The position numbers were made by a program, and so were the translations under genes. A DNA stretch of 64,000 nt from Hirudo medicinalis (taxonomy: Eukaryota > Annelida > Clitellata > Hirudinida > Hirudinidae), in contig MPNW01000312.1 of the NCBI GenBank assembly GCA_011800805.1, positions 43,330 through 107,329 on the forward strand, given 5' to 3'. Below are positions 24,010-34,947 of the stretch, piece after piece. The stretch's first letter is position 1. Each line of letters opens with the position of its first letter. The notes under the pieces were generated by a model. It ran no database searches. It was not told the origin of the DNA and saw only the letters and a list, made by a program, of their open reading frames with translations.

Positions 24010-25330
24010 TACTTGGTATTGACAAAAGTATTTGAAAAAATGATTACCGTGTTTACCATTTTGCTAGACTCAGAAATACCAACATTTCAAAATGTTCACT
24101 CGACATATTCGAGCGTAGTGGTTAAAATATCCTGCCATCCAGTGAGAATAATCTCTTCACTGCTGCGGTAGCTGGCAATCCAGTGTTGAAGACTGCATAC
24201 AACTTTTTTGTGTGGGGATATCAATTAAGAGACGATAACTCTGAAGTAGTGTCAGCCAATTATCTATCGACCTCTTCTACGCTAACAACAACATCTAATC
24301 TTTGTCTCTTATTGGAAAATACAGTGGAAACAAAGTGGAAAAGTCTTCTGTCTCTGGTTGCAGCGCTTGATTACCTGAAATTTTGGCATACAGCTTTTGC
24401 CTTCTTCCTTTATCGTGACATCTACATGTGACTTCAATGTCTTTCTGAATTTATGCTGAGCCAGCATAATTTAAAATGAGGATGGACTTCAGCTGCCAGT
24501 TGAGCATCAGTGTTATTGTTCATGTTATAAAATCTTCGTCTTATTCCAGCCTTCAATCCATTAATCAGCGGTAATGGATTTGTAGTGTCTTCCAACAGAG
24601 CATTCAGCTGGTTCACATTTAACTGCCAACATTGGGAGTAAATATCCCAAACCTGTAGCCTTTTCCCCCTGCAAAATGTCCAGACCGCATTGCTTTCACT
24701 TATTCCTCTACAAACACTTTATTTGATTCGCCTTCAACTAAATTAGTTAGTGAATGTTCAATTTCATAAAATGAAAAGTGCTCGAATGCTTTCCATAATG
24801 TGACCCGCATTCAGTGACTGCGCACTGTTTCTAGCGAGAGTCCATAGAAAGTTAACACAGACAAAAGCTGAACATAAAGGTGAAAAAGCCATTGATTTTT
24901 TAAAATATTATTTTAAGTTTTTGTAACTCTAAAAGGTCCGAAAAAAGTATTGGTATCGAGTATCGCTCCAAAAAGTATCGGCAATACTCATTTCTAAAAT
25001 GACGGCCAAAAGTATCGGCGGTACCAATTCCTACACTCAAAAAATATCGGCGATAGTTACCAATACTGCAATATTAACAACCCTGGCGGTAACCACTGAA
25101 CATCTGCTCGCTTCACTAACATTGTTGACTTATTGCGAAATATTTATACCTAGGAAGAGATGTTGAATACAACCTGTGAGCGTTGCCGAGCTCCGTCCGC
25201 ATTTAACAATCGCTGGAGTTGTGCAAGTATCACTCCGTGAAGCAAGTTTCGCGTTTTAACTGCGCCTTTACAATTACTGTGAACCTTATCAAGATATAAT
25301 ATTTTGGATTTCTTTAACATCTGATGTGTA

Positions 25331-28300
25331 ATGTCTACGTTATCAGTAATCGAGTCTAATGATTCTCCTGCGGATATTGGGAACAAAGTTTTGTTTATTC
25401 GTTCGGTCACTGGCGTGTATCAAGCTCTGGATAACTATACTCCAAAACAAGAAGGTGAAATGAATTTAATTAAAGGTGATATCATAACGGAGGTGAAACC
25501 TCTGAGTGTGATAAGAGCCATTGGACGAAATTACAGAGGCTTTGTAGGCACTTTCCCCTTGCAAATCGTCAGTGCTGTTAACGATACGAGCCACGCCGTT
25601 GCTCTGCCTATTGATTCTGTTGAATTTCTAAAAGGAGTAAAAGATAAAAGAAACGACATGAATGACTTTCGTGAACAAGTGAAATCTTTTGATGACTTGA
25701 ACACATTCGATTCATTTGAGCAATACATGATTGAACCTATTATTATTGCTGATTCAAAACCGAGTGAAACATTGGATGTTCAGTCTTTAAAGTCAGAAAA
25801 CTCAGACTCCCCATCGAGTAAGACGGACATTGTAATTCCCTTTTTAAAACCTAGTTTGTTAGGGAAACCAAGCCAAGGCAAACTAAGTAAGCTGTCCCAA
25901 CCAACAAAAAGAAAACCTCAGTATAGAATGAAGACGAAGTCCCGGCAACATAATGCAATGCATCAATTGGTTTATCATTCGACTAAGTTGACTAATCGAT
26001 TCAACTCTCAAGTGACTACAAAATCTGACTCGTATTATGCAACGCCCTCTTCTACTCGTAACTTTCACTGTCACTGTGGCGATGATGATGAAACCGAGAT
26101 GAGAAAAAAAATTTCTTCACTGAACCATTACGAAAATGTTTCTATTGACCATTCCGACCCAATGCTCTGTTCAACTGGTCCTTCTCTCCTCAGCAGAAGT
26201 AATATGTCTTCTAAAGTGAGTGGGATCGATCCTTTTCACTCTAGATCTAGCCAAGTTCTCTATGCCGAGCTTGGCTGCAAACCTCGAGTTGGTGAAAGAC
26301 CTCTTATCATATCAAATTATAATTGCAATTCAGGAAATAAAATATCTGCTCTGAGGATTATTGGTGCTTTGTTTAATGCTATTCTGACCGGTGGAGTAAT
26401 TTTCATATGGATGACATTTCTATGCGAAAGTAGCATTTCAGATATCTGCATAGTCGCTGGAATCTTTTCTGTAGCGCTCTTCATCATAACATTGATTTCT
26501 AAACTTGTCCGATGCATGTGTTCAATCTTGCTATCAAGTTTAGCCTCAGACTTGGGAAGAACTTTTATTCTGATAATGACATGGGTTGCAGTTGGCTGGG
26601 GACCAGTCCAAGATATCAACAACAATTTGTTTGTCACGGTAAATAGCACAACATGTATTCTAGAACAACTACTGAATCAGACTAACTTACTGATGCAACC
26701 TTATGATACCGTTATGGAACAAGTTAATAAAACCATGTCTCAAATCGAAATAGCAGCTCGAGAAGTTAATTTTGGTCTCCTTCCTTTGGACCATGGACTT
26801 GAACACGTGGAAATGAGCCTCAACTTAGGAAGGCATGCACTTATTGGTACGAAAAAGGTAAGATGTCGCCATGTCATCATCACCAACATTATTAAAGAAT
26901 TACGATTATGATGACGAAATGGCGACAATGATGGTAATAGTAATAATAATAGGTTATTTGTACGGCGCCATATGTGTATAGTCAACTTTAATTATAATAA
27001 TTATTATTATTATTATTATCATCACGATTTTTAATGCGAATCCAAAATTTTAAAATGAGCCTATTAAAGCTTGATAAAATAATGATTACATATTCAAAAT
27101 CTTAAAAAAGTTAAAAATTCAAAGATTTAAAAATGAGCCCTTGGTTTTAACTTTAAAAAATTAACTTAGTTTGATAAAATAATTACATATTTAAAATCTT
27201 CAAAACATACCTGTGAAATATATATAAATAGTGGCGTTTACCATTTGATTATGATTTTTTATTAGCATTACGCATTAGCACCCCGTCAAAATAGCCTGCC
27301 CACAAAATAGCCCAAGATAAAATCGCCTGTTTTGACGGATGCTAATGCTAATAAAATTAATCAAATCGGAATTAAAGCCATTGTGTTTTAAAAAGGGCCA
27401 AACTTAATGAGGCACCTTATTAAGAAAAAATACAAGTAGTATTAAGATCAGTGAAGACAAAGCTGTTCCAAAAGATAAATCTGAAAGTACTTTTCCTCGA
27501 CTCAAGTGACTCGAGTTTTTGACGCATGAGAGCATTTAAAACCCAGATTTTAGCTAAAATGCAGAAATAAAGAAGTTTATTTTGTAGAAATTTATGAACA
27601 ACGATGAGATCGGGAAAGATACTTCTCGACTGATGAGCATTTGGGAAACTTAATGAGAACTGCGATCCATTTTTTGAGAATTTCAGTTCTTGAGAAATTA
27701 ATAAAGTATAGGTTGTCGATAAGCAAAAAAACTTCTCCGTTTTGTTTTTGTTTCACACTCACCAGAGAACAGTTGGCAATCATTACTTTTGTTCAATTAA
27801 TTACAATGCAGAGAAGAAGCATTAGAAATAAAATTGATATTATCTTATTCTTGCTCATGTTATAAGCACATTATAAACTTAACTAATTCTAATTACTTGG
27901 ATTAGACTTGTCAGGAGCAATTGGCTAGGGCTTATTTTGAGTGTTCAAGAGGGATGGCCCAAGCTCTTGATGAATGCAAGCAAATAAAGAAGCATCTCAG
28001 AACCATTTATCATCACGCCAGACAAGCACTTGATCAAATCAACTGGGATTCAGATGTTTCATCACATACTAAACATCGCCACCGAAGGTATGCTAACGCT
28101 ACTAAATAGTAGGTCAATCATAAATGACGTCACACTTTTTTGATAAGGAAATTTGGAATTTATAAAGATGGGAGATGAATAAATTTAAATGTGCTTTCAA
28201 ATGGGATCAAAAAGCCAGAATAAAAGAGCTTCAGACAAATGTTGGAGGCGGTGAGCACCTCTTTTTGAACCACTAGCAATATAAAGGTCCTCCGATAATT

Positions 28301-31300
28301 TATTACCCAAAACGTTTTAGGCTCTGAGGGAGGGTCTTCTTTAGGGAAGAGGGTGATCCTCTGATGAGATGGGGAAGCAGTCAAAAATCTGTCAAAGAGC
28401 GTGACGTCATTTACATGGAATAAAATAATTCATGCCGATAAATATATATTTATATTTGCCGATCTTTTAGATGCTTTCCGAATTGGAATTGGAGGCACTT
28501 CTAATTGCTCATCCATTTAAATAGAGCAGCCTCCAAAGTGCGCTCCATGGAGGTGCAGGCTGAGTTGCGAACAGGACACATTACGACTGTTGTTTTTAAA
28601 ATCACATGAAGGAGCGCAACCCTTTGAGTTTTAACCTGAGTTACATGGATAATATTCTACTGTATAATATTATATGATATTTTAGGAACATAGAGAATGA
28701 AAGTGATATTTGTCGATTCTTGGATGAACAATCAACTTGCAAGTTTTTTAATAAATCATCAGAAGTTTGTAAACCAGCCCTTTGGGCAGGAGATGCTATT
28801 CAAGAAGCTGTAAATGCGACTCAGACCGCAATGAAACGACTACACAAAGCTCTTCAATTTCACCTAACCACCTCTCCCTACTGGTCATCAAGAGAGTCAG
28901 CGTTTGACTCATCACTAACTTTAAGGAAAAATGTTATAAATGGATTCATCAAACATTTTGCAAATGTAGACTTTGCATTGCTAATTTTATTAAAATTCAG
29001 TCCTCTTTGGTTTATTCTTGTGATCATTAGCGCCTACAATTACATAAAAAGTTACATTGTTGATATAGAATATGATAATTATTTAAACACGAAGCCTGAT
29101 GCCATTGTCCAGTTAAGAAGCCCTAATTGTAGGGATTCAATACTTTCGCACATCAGAAGACATGAGCAGGTCTATATCAAAAAAAGACTGTGCATCGCAA
29201 GCCCTAATAAATTCAGCGGATTTTTATCAGTGAATATGCATCTGCTCCTAGTTTTGATGACTTACCTAACCAGTTACAAAATTTATTTTCTCCTTTTATT
29301 GCTTTCAAAAGAAGGGACAAATGTGAGGGGCCTGGATGGCAACAACAGTATTGAACTTGTCATCGCTGGAGAAGGCATGATTGTGGAACTTTTAGAACTT
29401 TTTCTCATAGGACTTCACCCAAACCAGCTCACATACAGAAATATTGTGGATGTTACTACATGCTTGTCGCCACCGCAAGCTCCCTCCCTTTTGGCAGTAA
29501 TCCCGACATTATGTCTAATCACAATATTTTTAATTTCCTTTATTTTCAGGAAACAGTTACTTTTCTGGAGAAATAGAATTACAGGTAAGTTAAACTAGAA
29601 CATATTGACAGTGAGCGTAATAAAAATTTTAATTAAGCATCATACCAAGTCTTATCGTAGACGGAACTCCAAGTTTCTGTAATAAAACTTTTAATTTAAT
29701 CTAAATATTTTAACTTCCCTTCATCTTAAGGAGTGTAAGTGGCACCATATAAATTAAGTGGGCCAGATCAAATGAACTCAACCAATTTTGAATTTTTTCC
29801 CCATGAAATCCCATATCTCCAAAATATTTCATTTTTTTTAAATTTGACATTTTCGTAAAATATCCAATTTTTGAGAATATTTTGAATACTAAATTTATTT
29901 AATCAATAATATTTTTCACTCTGTTCACACAAACATCGTCTAAATGTGTTCAAAGTTTCATCCGATGATGGGATTTTGTTTTATAAGCTTTTAAATTCAA
30001 CAAAAACCGAAAATGTCTCAATCTTTAGGGCCATTTATCTCAAAGGTTAGTCAAAATATTTATTTTAGATTAATATTTTTTTCATAGTTCTAATATTGAT
30101 TTTAAACATGTCAAAAATTGGGTGTAGTACTCTGAGCCATGGTGTAACAAAGAACTTGTTTTTGAGTTACTTTCGTGGGAGTTCATTTGATCTGTAGTTG
30201 TTGCTCCTTTCTTTTCGACGCAAGATTAATATAACGAACTGAACTATAAAGTTATGATAAGTAATTTTATTTTAGTAGTGACTATTGTAAGATCTAGCTC
30301 TTGCTAGGAGATAAAGATTCGGTTCGTCCACGGCCGAGATAACATGCCGAGAGCAGCAACCGCGATCCCGCTCAACAAGACAACAACAAAAAAGATACAA
30401 ATCGTTTATACAGAGGCCTTGCGCGATAGTAGGGATGCTGTCACTGCAGATCTGACCCATATGTTTTCATCACTTATATATTAACCACGACTTCGCGTTT
30501 CATAGCGAATTTCGTTCTGACTGTAGTATTGTATTATATATTAGAACTCTACAAAAAATGACCTTTTAGAATATGTATTAATTTTAGTCTTAATCCAATT
30601 GAATATGTCGACAATGACTTTTGTATATTTAAATATAAAATGTCGACAAATGCGTAAAAATCTATTAAAATCTTTCAAGATATTACATGCTTTTATATCT
30701 TTAACGGTTGATTTTTAATCTATCGGTTTTTTTTAATTTTTCGAATTATTTCATTAAAGCAAATTTCACCCTTGTGGGAGAATGTCCTCAAACAAAGGAT
30801 GAGAGGTAATAGGGTAAAGCGCACGCTTGCTAAGTCATCGATGGTAGGGTTAGGACCAGCACATAATTATGCTTCATGTGCGATCCGACAATACTCACCT
30901 ACCAGCGAACGATAAATGCATACTGATAATCAGTCTCCATTTGACAAAAACTTCTATATCTGCCAATATTATCATTGGATTTGCTGCAAACTGATGCACC
31001 TTGGCTGATAAATATAATTGAATTTTGTATGACACTAAATTTTTTAAACCATGTTATCATTTTTGACCTGATTTTGGACTTGTCATCTATCGCAATTGAA
31101 TAAACTTCCTTCAGGTTGAAGTAGATAGTTTGTATTACACACATATAAACCGTTACATTATAATACCATTTGATACCAATAAGCACAAAACATAACTGCG
31201 GCACTTAAACCCTTATACACACCAAGAATAATATTTGCAATTGATGCAATGAAATTGTCCAGTCATTTAAAGAAAGTTGCTGCTTTAGAAATGTTAATAA

Positions 31301-31689
31301 CTCAAATGAGACTAATATGACAAACCCCTAACATCATCCACATCTTTTATATTATTGCAGGTCAATTTTATGTAGAAGAATGCCAGGCAAGACTTTCCTG
31401 GTTATGCAACCACATATCACACAGAAGATCAAAATACCCTGGCATCCTGTTTAGTGAGGTCATAGCCAGTTACAACTTGGACAACTCCACTAAAAAAATC
31501 AGCTGGTTTCATTGGTATGCCTACAAAAGCAGACAACTATGCAAGTGGAGGCACCAGTGTCTGCTCTGTGGACACCACGAGTGTCATTTAATAAGACGAT
31601 GTGTAAACAACTGTGAAGGGATGTACTGCTTAACATGTTTAAGTGACATGACACACATTTGTCCACTGTGCTGGACAAAATGGAGTTAA
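25331..31689 (+). CDS. DC-STAMP-domain membrane protein (DCST1/2-type) with N-terminal SH3-like domain
   Basis: Four exons: 25331-26857, 27906-28087, 28686-29584, 31361-31689; GT-AG introns, phases 0/2/1 all close; 2937 nt, 978 aa. An in-frame TGA lies 9 nt before the ATG. Residues about 28-84 look like an SH3 domain (QALDNYTP, IKGDIITEV, YRGFVGTFPLQIV). A polar, probably disordered linker runs to about 335. Three membrane segments follow (about 340-425), ending in GWGPVQDINNNL, a DC-STAMP hallmark area. Next come an ectodomain with N-glycosylation motifs (VNSTT, NQTN, NKTM) and paired cysteines, more membrane segments in exon 3, and a C-terminal RING-like cysteine cluster (CLLCGHHECHLIRRC, YCLTC, CPLC). 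DCST1/2, Drosophila Sneaky and worm SPE-42/49 act in sperm-egg interaction; that role here is inference. Typical relatives are near 700 aa; the extra length is N-terminal. DCST1 versus DCST2 cannot be decided. Confidence 0.9.
26858..27905. other. DCST-type gene intron 1 with a foldback at 27243-27365
   Basis: GT-AG intron. Contains a simple ATT/TTA tract near 26996-27020 and an imperfect inverted repeat whose arms include ATTAGCATTACGCATTAGCA and TTTTGACGG...ATGCTAATGCTAAT around a loop near 27295-27320. Nothing else is seen. Confidence 0.7.
28450..28630 (-). mobile_element. L2-tailed SINE copy (diverged)
   Basis: In intron 2 of the DCST-type gene. The plus strand shows TGCCGATCTTTTAGATGC, GGAGGTGCAGGCTGAGTTGC, GAACAGGACACATTACGACT and GAGCGCAACCC, matching the body seen at 40262-40490 in the same relative order. 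The hairpin tail is decayed. Confidence 0.65.
29764..30194. mobile_element. MITE with 16-bp perfect TIRs
   Basis: CAGATCAAATGAACTC at 29764-29779 has its exact complement at 30179-30194, enclosing 431 bp of non-coding AT-rich DNA. No clear target duplication. In intron 3 of the DCST-type gene. The superfamily cannot be assigned without a related autonomous copy. Confidence 0.75.
30195..31360. other. Remainder of DCST-type intron 3
   Basis: A GC-richer patch at 30270-30460 looks like a decayed repeat of unknown type. Bases about 30768-30895 (GGATGAGAGGTAAT, GGTAGGGTTAGGA, CAGCACAT...TTATGCT) recur at about 43726-43850, so this is a low-copy interspersed repeat. No exon is seen. Confidence 0.55.
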
Positions 31690-31704
31690 CATCTAAACTT
31701 CCAA

Positions 31705-31710
31705 TTTATT
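31705..31710 (-). promoter_or_regulatory. Probable poly(A) signal of MRPL19
   Basis: AATAAA on the minus strand about 38 nt past the MRPL19 stop codon. Cleavage 10-30 nt further would fall at about 31695-31675, inside the last codons of the convergent DCST-type gene. Confidence 0.55.
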
Positions 31711-31747
31711 GGAAACATCAATAATTCACTATTAAATGTTTTTCAAT

Positions 31748-33302
31748 TCAAACTGCTTTTGAAGATTTACCATTCATCTTTAGGGATTTATCCTTATTTT
31801 TGTTTATTTTGGAAATTTGTTCATAGACTTCTGACATGATCTCTTGGGTCTCAGTATCATTAATTTTTTCTCTGAAAAAGTAATATAACAAAGTTACTTG
31901 TGTTTTTTGTACCATTTTTTGAAGTACCATGATAGAAAAAATAGATTTGTTCCCAAAGTCACAGGACAAAATTAATTTTAAAAGATCACAAAGGCAATTT
32001 GTACATCAAAAAAATCACATTCATTAATAATAAGAATAAAAAAAATTGACTAATATTATACCTGTATTGCTTCATCAGGTCATATTTGTCCCACAGTTTG
32101 GTAACATCTGGATGACTTGCTTTCTTCCTCATCTTCTCAGATATTTCTAATTCCTCCACTCCTTTCAAGTCCTTCCTTTCCCATCTCTGTTGCCAAGGTC
32201 TTGGATGAAGCTTGACCTTGAAAAAGTAAGCTACTTCAGCAAACTACATCCAATTAATATAAATAACAAAAACCTTTATGGGATTTATTGGCACTGGTTC
32301 ATTTGGAGGATGCTGAATGGCAACCATATCAAAAGGAAAGGTGCTATACTCCAAAGGGGCATCTCTTAAGTAAAACAATTCACTGTCGAGTCGCTTTTCC
32401 AATCTCAGCACTTCAATTTTCAAGAGGAGTGGGCAGAACATGTCATAAGTAACTTCCATGCCTAATTAATAAAAATTTGATTGCATAAAACTATTTTCAA
32501 GCATATTAAAAGAATACTAAAATTACCTTGTCCATCTACTACATTTCTTAATGTGAAATTCGATCTTAAGCCCACTCCAGTTCTTTCAATGCAAATACCA
32601 ACAAATCTACCTTGCTTATCAGGAGAGTAATTATCTGTGATGGTTACAGCCATTATGCTTCCTGGGTCAAAACAAATAGAAAAAAATCAAAACAGAACAT
32701 TTCACGCAATAGGTCAGATACATACCAACATAAAACTCTGGAATAGAAATGACTGTAAGTCTCTTTAGCATATCTTTTCTTTCTAACATTTCAGCCACCT
32801 TATCCCTTCTTCTTGGATCAGGATTTGGCAAAAACTCTTGGAAAAGTATACTACAACGAGTCAAAGAGAACTATAAATCTATTGAAGTCAGTCATAAATC
32901 ATGACGAAATACTTCTCCGATTTCAAAGCTGATGTTCGAGGCGTTCCATTGTTAATAATTCGATTTTCATTGAATAAAGAAGATCTTTGTTCTTCTATCA
33001 CTTTACCAGGAACAGTGTTGGACCATCTCAAAGAAATCTTTACTGTAAAATAATCGCAAAAATAAAAACACATTTATTAAAATAATATTGAAAAAAACTT
33101 AATGCTAGGCTCAAGGCCAATTTAATGCAAATTACGCCCTATGTGTCTGAGGACTTCTCAAACATGTAATCGTCGAAACGGCTTTATATCACAAAATGTA
33201 TAACGAAAATGTAAAAATTAATTTATTGTTAAAAGTATGGTTAGAAATACCAATCTCTCTGTTGACCCTGAAACAGAGAAAGCTTTTGCACAGCGCCGCC
33301 AT
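31748..33302 (-). CDS. MRPL19: Mitochondrial large-subunit ribosomal protein bL19m
   Basis: Seven minus-strand exons: 33302-33251, 33042-32913, 32850-32726, 32661-32527, 32461-32274, 32216-32062, 31871-31748; 909 nt, 302 aa plus stop, against 292 aa in human. All introns are short GT-AG and every phase closes. The start MAALCKSFLCFR is a plausible, basic mitochondrial targeting leader. The core matches bL19m: VAEMLERKDMLKR, ISIPEFYVGSIMAV, VGICIERTGVGL, LRNVVDGQGMEV, LRLEKRLDSELFYLRDAPLE, YSTFPFDM. Role: structural protein of the mitochondrial large ribosomal subunit. The gene is convergent with the DCST-type gene (58 bases between stop codons) and head-to-head with the LRRK1-type gene. Confidence 0.96.
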
Positions 33303-33639
33303 CCCGAAATAACAAACAGTCCTATTATCGCGAGGTCGGTGCAACAACCACGAATCATAAAGAAATTAGATTACGCACATTAAAGTTGATAAACGTTATT
33401 TAGACAAAGATTACTTTTTGCAAAATAAGTTATATGAATAATTTTTAACAAGTTATTAAATCAATTCGGCTTTTGGAACGAATTTCTCATCTTGGAGCAG
33501 TGCATAGTGGAACAATAATTTTGTGATTACTTGTTTTGAAGTCTCAAACAGTGTAATGCGATGTATTCCTCTCCATTTAACACATTTTTGAATTATCTAC
33601 CTTTCCATTTTGTTTATCCACCGAAACGACGGGGCCAGC

Positions 33640-34190
33640 TCCTTGGCCGAGAGATGCGATATTATCGGGAGATATGGGACAGCCGCGGGTTCGAAAATCG
33701 CTATCGACTACCATCCAAATGGAGTCCAATAAAAGCCCGTGGCCGTGGCTATAAATGTTTATCACAGCTACACCGCTACAAAGACATTTTAGGACCCATT
33801 TTGCATATATTAAGTACATCACCGAAGAAGCCACCGAGAGCTTTTATGGCTGCTCTAAGCACTGGGGCACAAGAAGGCCAAATAGAGCTTCGCGTTGTCG
33901 AAATTTACCGGCTTTGAAGCAGCTCAGTAAGCGGCATAAAGAAGCCAATGAAAACTTTCACAGCCGTTCCAGTCCAGGCAGTAATAATCGGCAAAAGAAG
34001 GCCTCGGATGGTTGAAGATGACATTGGGTTCGGAAGGTAAAAACCGATAGGGATATCCGGCTGATCACCTGGTGCGGCCCGCCCCCCGAAAACATAGGGA
34101 GAATCACAGGGCCGAAACGTTTGAAGGGGGAAAACTAATCTGAGGATCCCTGTCGGAGCTCCAAGGCGGAGTATCAAGAAACTGAAGCTA
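33640..34190 (+). repeat. GGGCCGAAACG interspersed repeat, long copy
   Basis: Shares blocks with 46760-47180: CTATCGACTACCAT, AATGGAGTC, AATAA(A)(A/C)GCCC(A/G)TGGCC, CGGAAGGTAAAAACC, ATCCGGCTGATCACC, GGGCCGAAACGTTTGAA, GAGGATCCCT. A 3'-end copy on the minus strand is at 56650-56780 and a short one at 12630-12745. No open frame. A short motif just upstream (CCGAAACGACGGGGCCA, 33618-33634) recurs inverted near 36100. Could be a Penelope-like or other retroelement end; unassigned. Confidence 0.7.
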
Positions 34191-34947
34191 TATTATGATT
34201 AATAAATTATTCATGAATTATTTTAAATTATGAATTAGTAATGTACGAGAAAAACATTATGTAGCAGCTTCAGTTGTTTTTATTTTACTGAAATTATCTA
34301 GAATATATTCCCCATTAGACAAAGTATATAAGTTCAGAAAAATATCAAGGGGCATACTGACAGGGGTAGGAAAGGGGAAGTGTCCCCCTCGTCACCCCCC
34401 GTGGCTAAGCCTATGCTCATTACTGGTCAGCGGGTGCACCCTGTCGCAGGGTATCAGAGGTTTACAAGGAGATGGCGTCACTTCTCTGAAGAGAAGTCTC
34501 CCATCGGGATCAACAAGAGTCCACAATCTAGTACGATTCTTTGATATAGTTGCGTCTTTTAAAGAACTCTACCTTTCTTTTCCCGTTGATATTAAAGCAT
34601 CAACAGGCTTTTGTAACATTTTGATACTCCTGCTCTGTTATTAAATGACTTTTTTATCCAAACCTGTTTAAAACCTGTAAGTTTTCAAAAGCTTGAACCT
34701 ACTCGTCTTAAGGTAATTATTTACTGAACCATTTGTGAATTAGTCAAAATTGATTTTGCTAATTGTAATTAAAACATCTAGATATTTGTATACAAACTTT
34801 TATAGATTTTTGTTGTGAGTCTTCGATGTTTTGGTTTTGTGCTCCCCGTGGGTTTTCCTTCCTTATCCTGTTTGTTGGGGAGAGTATGTTTTACGTTATG
34901 TTCAGGTGAAACCTGATGATGAGCAGATAATCTTAAGCAAATCTTCA
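34191..34947. other. Upstream region of the LRRK1-type gene
   Basis: No gene seen. Near 34348-34400 a piece (TCAAGGGGCATACTGACAGG, GTGTCCCCCTC) is inverted relative to 13415-13470, so it is a decayed repeat. An in-frame upstream ATG at 34831 would lengthen the LRRK1-type protein by 39 residues; the first part of that extension does not look protein-like, so 34948 is preferred. Confidence 0.45.

Larger units (their letters stand above)
22391..25085 (-). pseudogene. hAT transposon carrying a nested Tc1
   Basis: Terminal inverted repeats CAGGGTTGTTAACAATATT (22391) and its complement (AATATTAACAACCCTG, ending 25085). The flanking 8-mers GCTGTTAC and GCGGTAAC match at 6 of 8, the TSD size of hAT. 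Minus-strand transposase remnants: GIRRRFYNMNNN with VHPHFKLCWL (24540-24440), then the hAT C-terminal dimerisation motif FNTGLPATAAVKRLFSLDGR (about 24190-24130). A Tc1 element sits inside at 22499-24009. Frames are broken. Confidence 0.85.

Noticed and set aside
34831..34947. Upstream in-frame ATG as the LRRK1 start
   Set aside because: Possible, but the added residues are hydrophobic/low-information and do not resemble the family; 34948 is preferred at moderate certainty.
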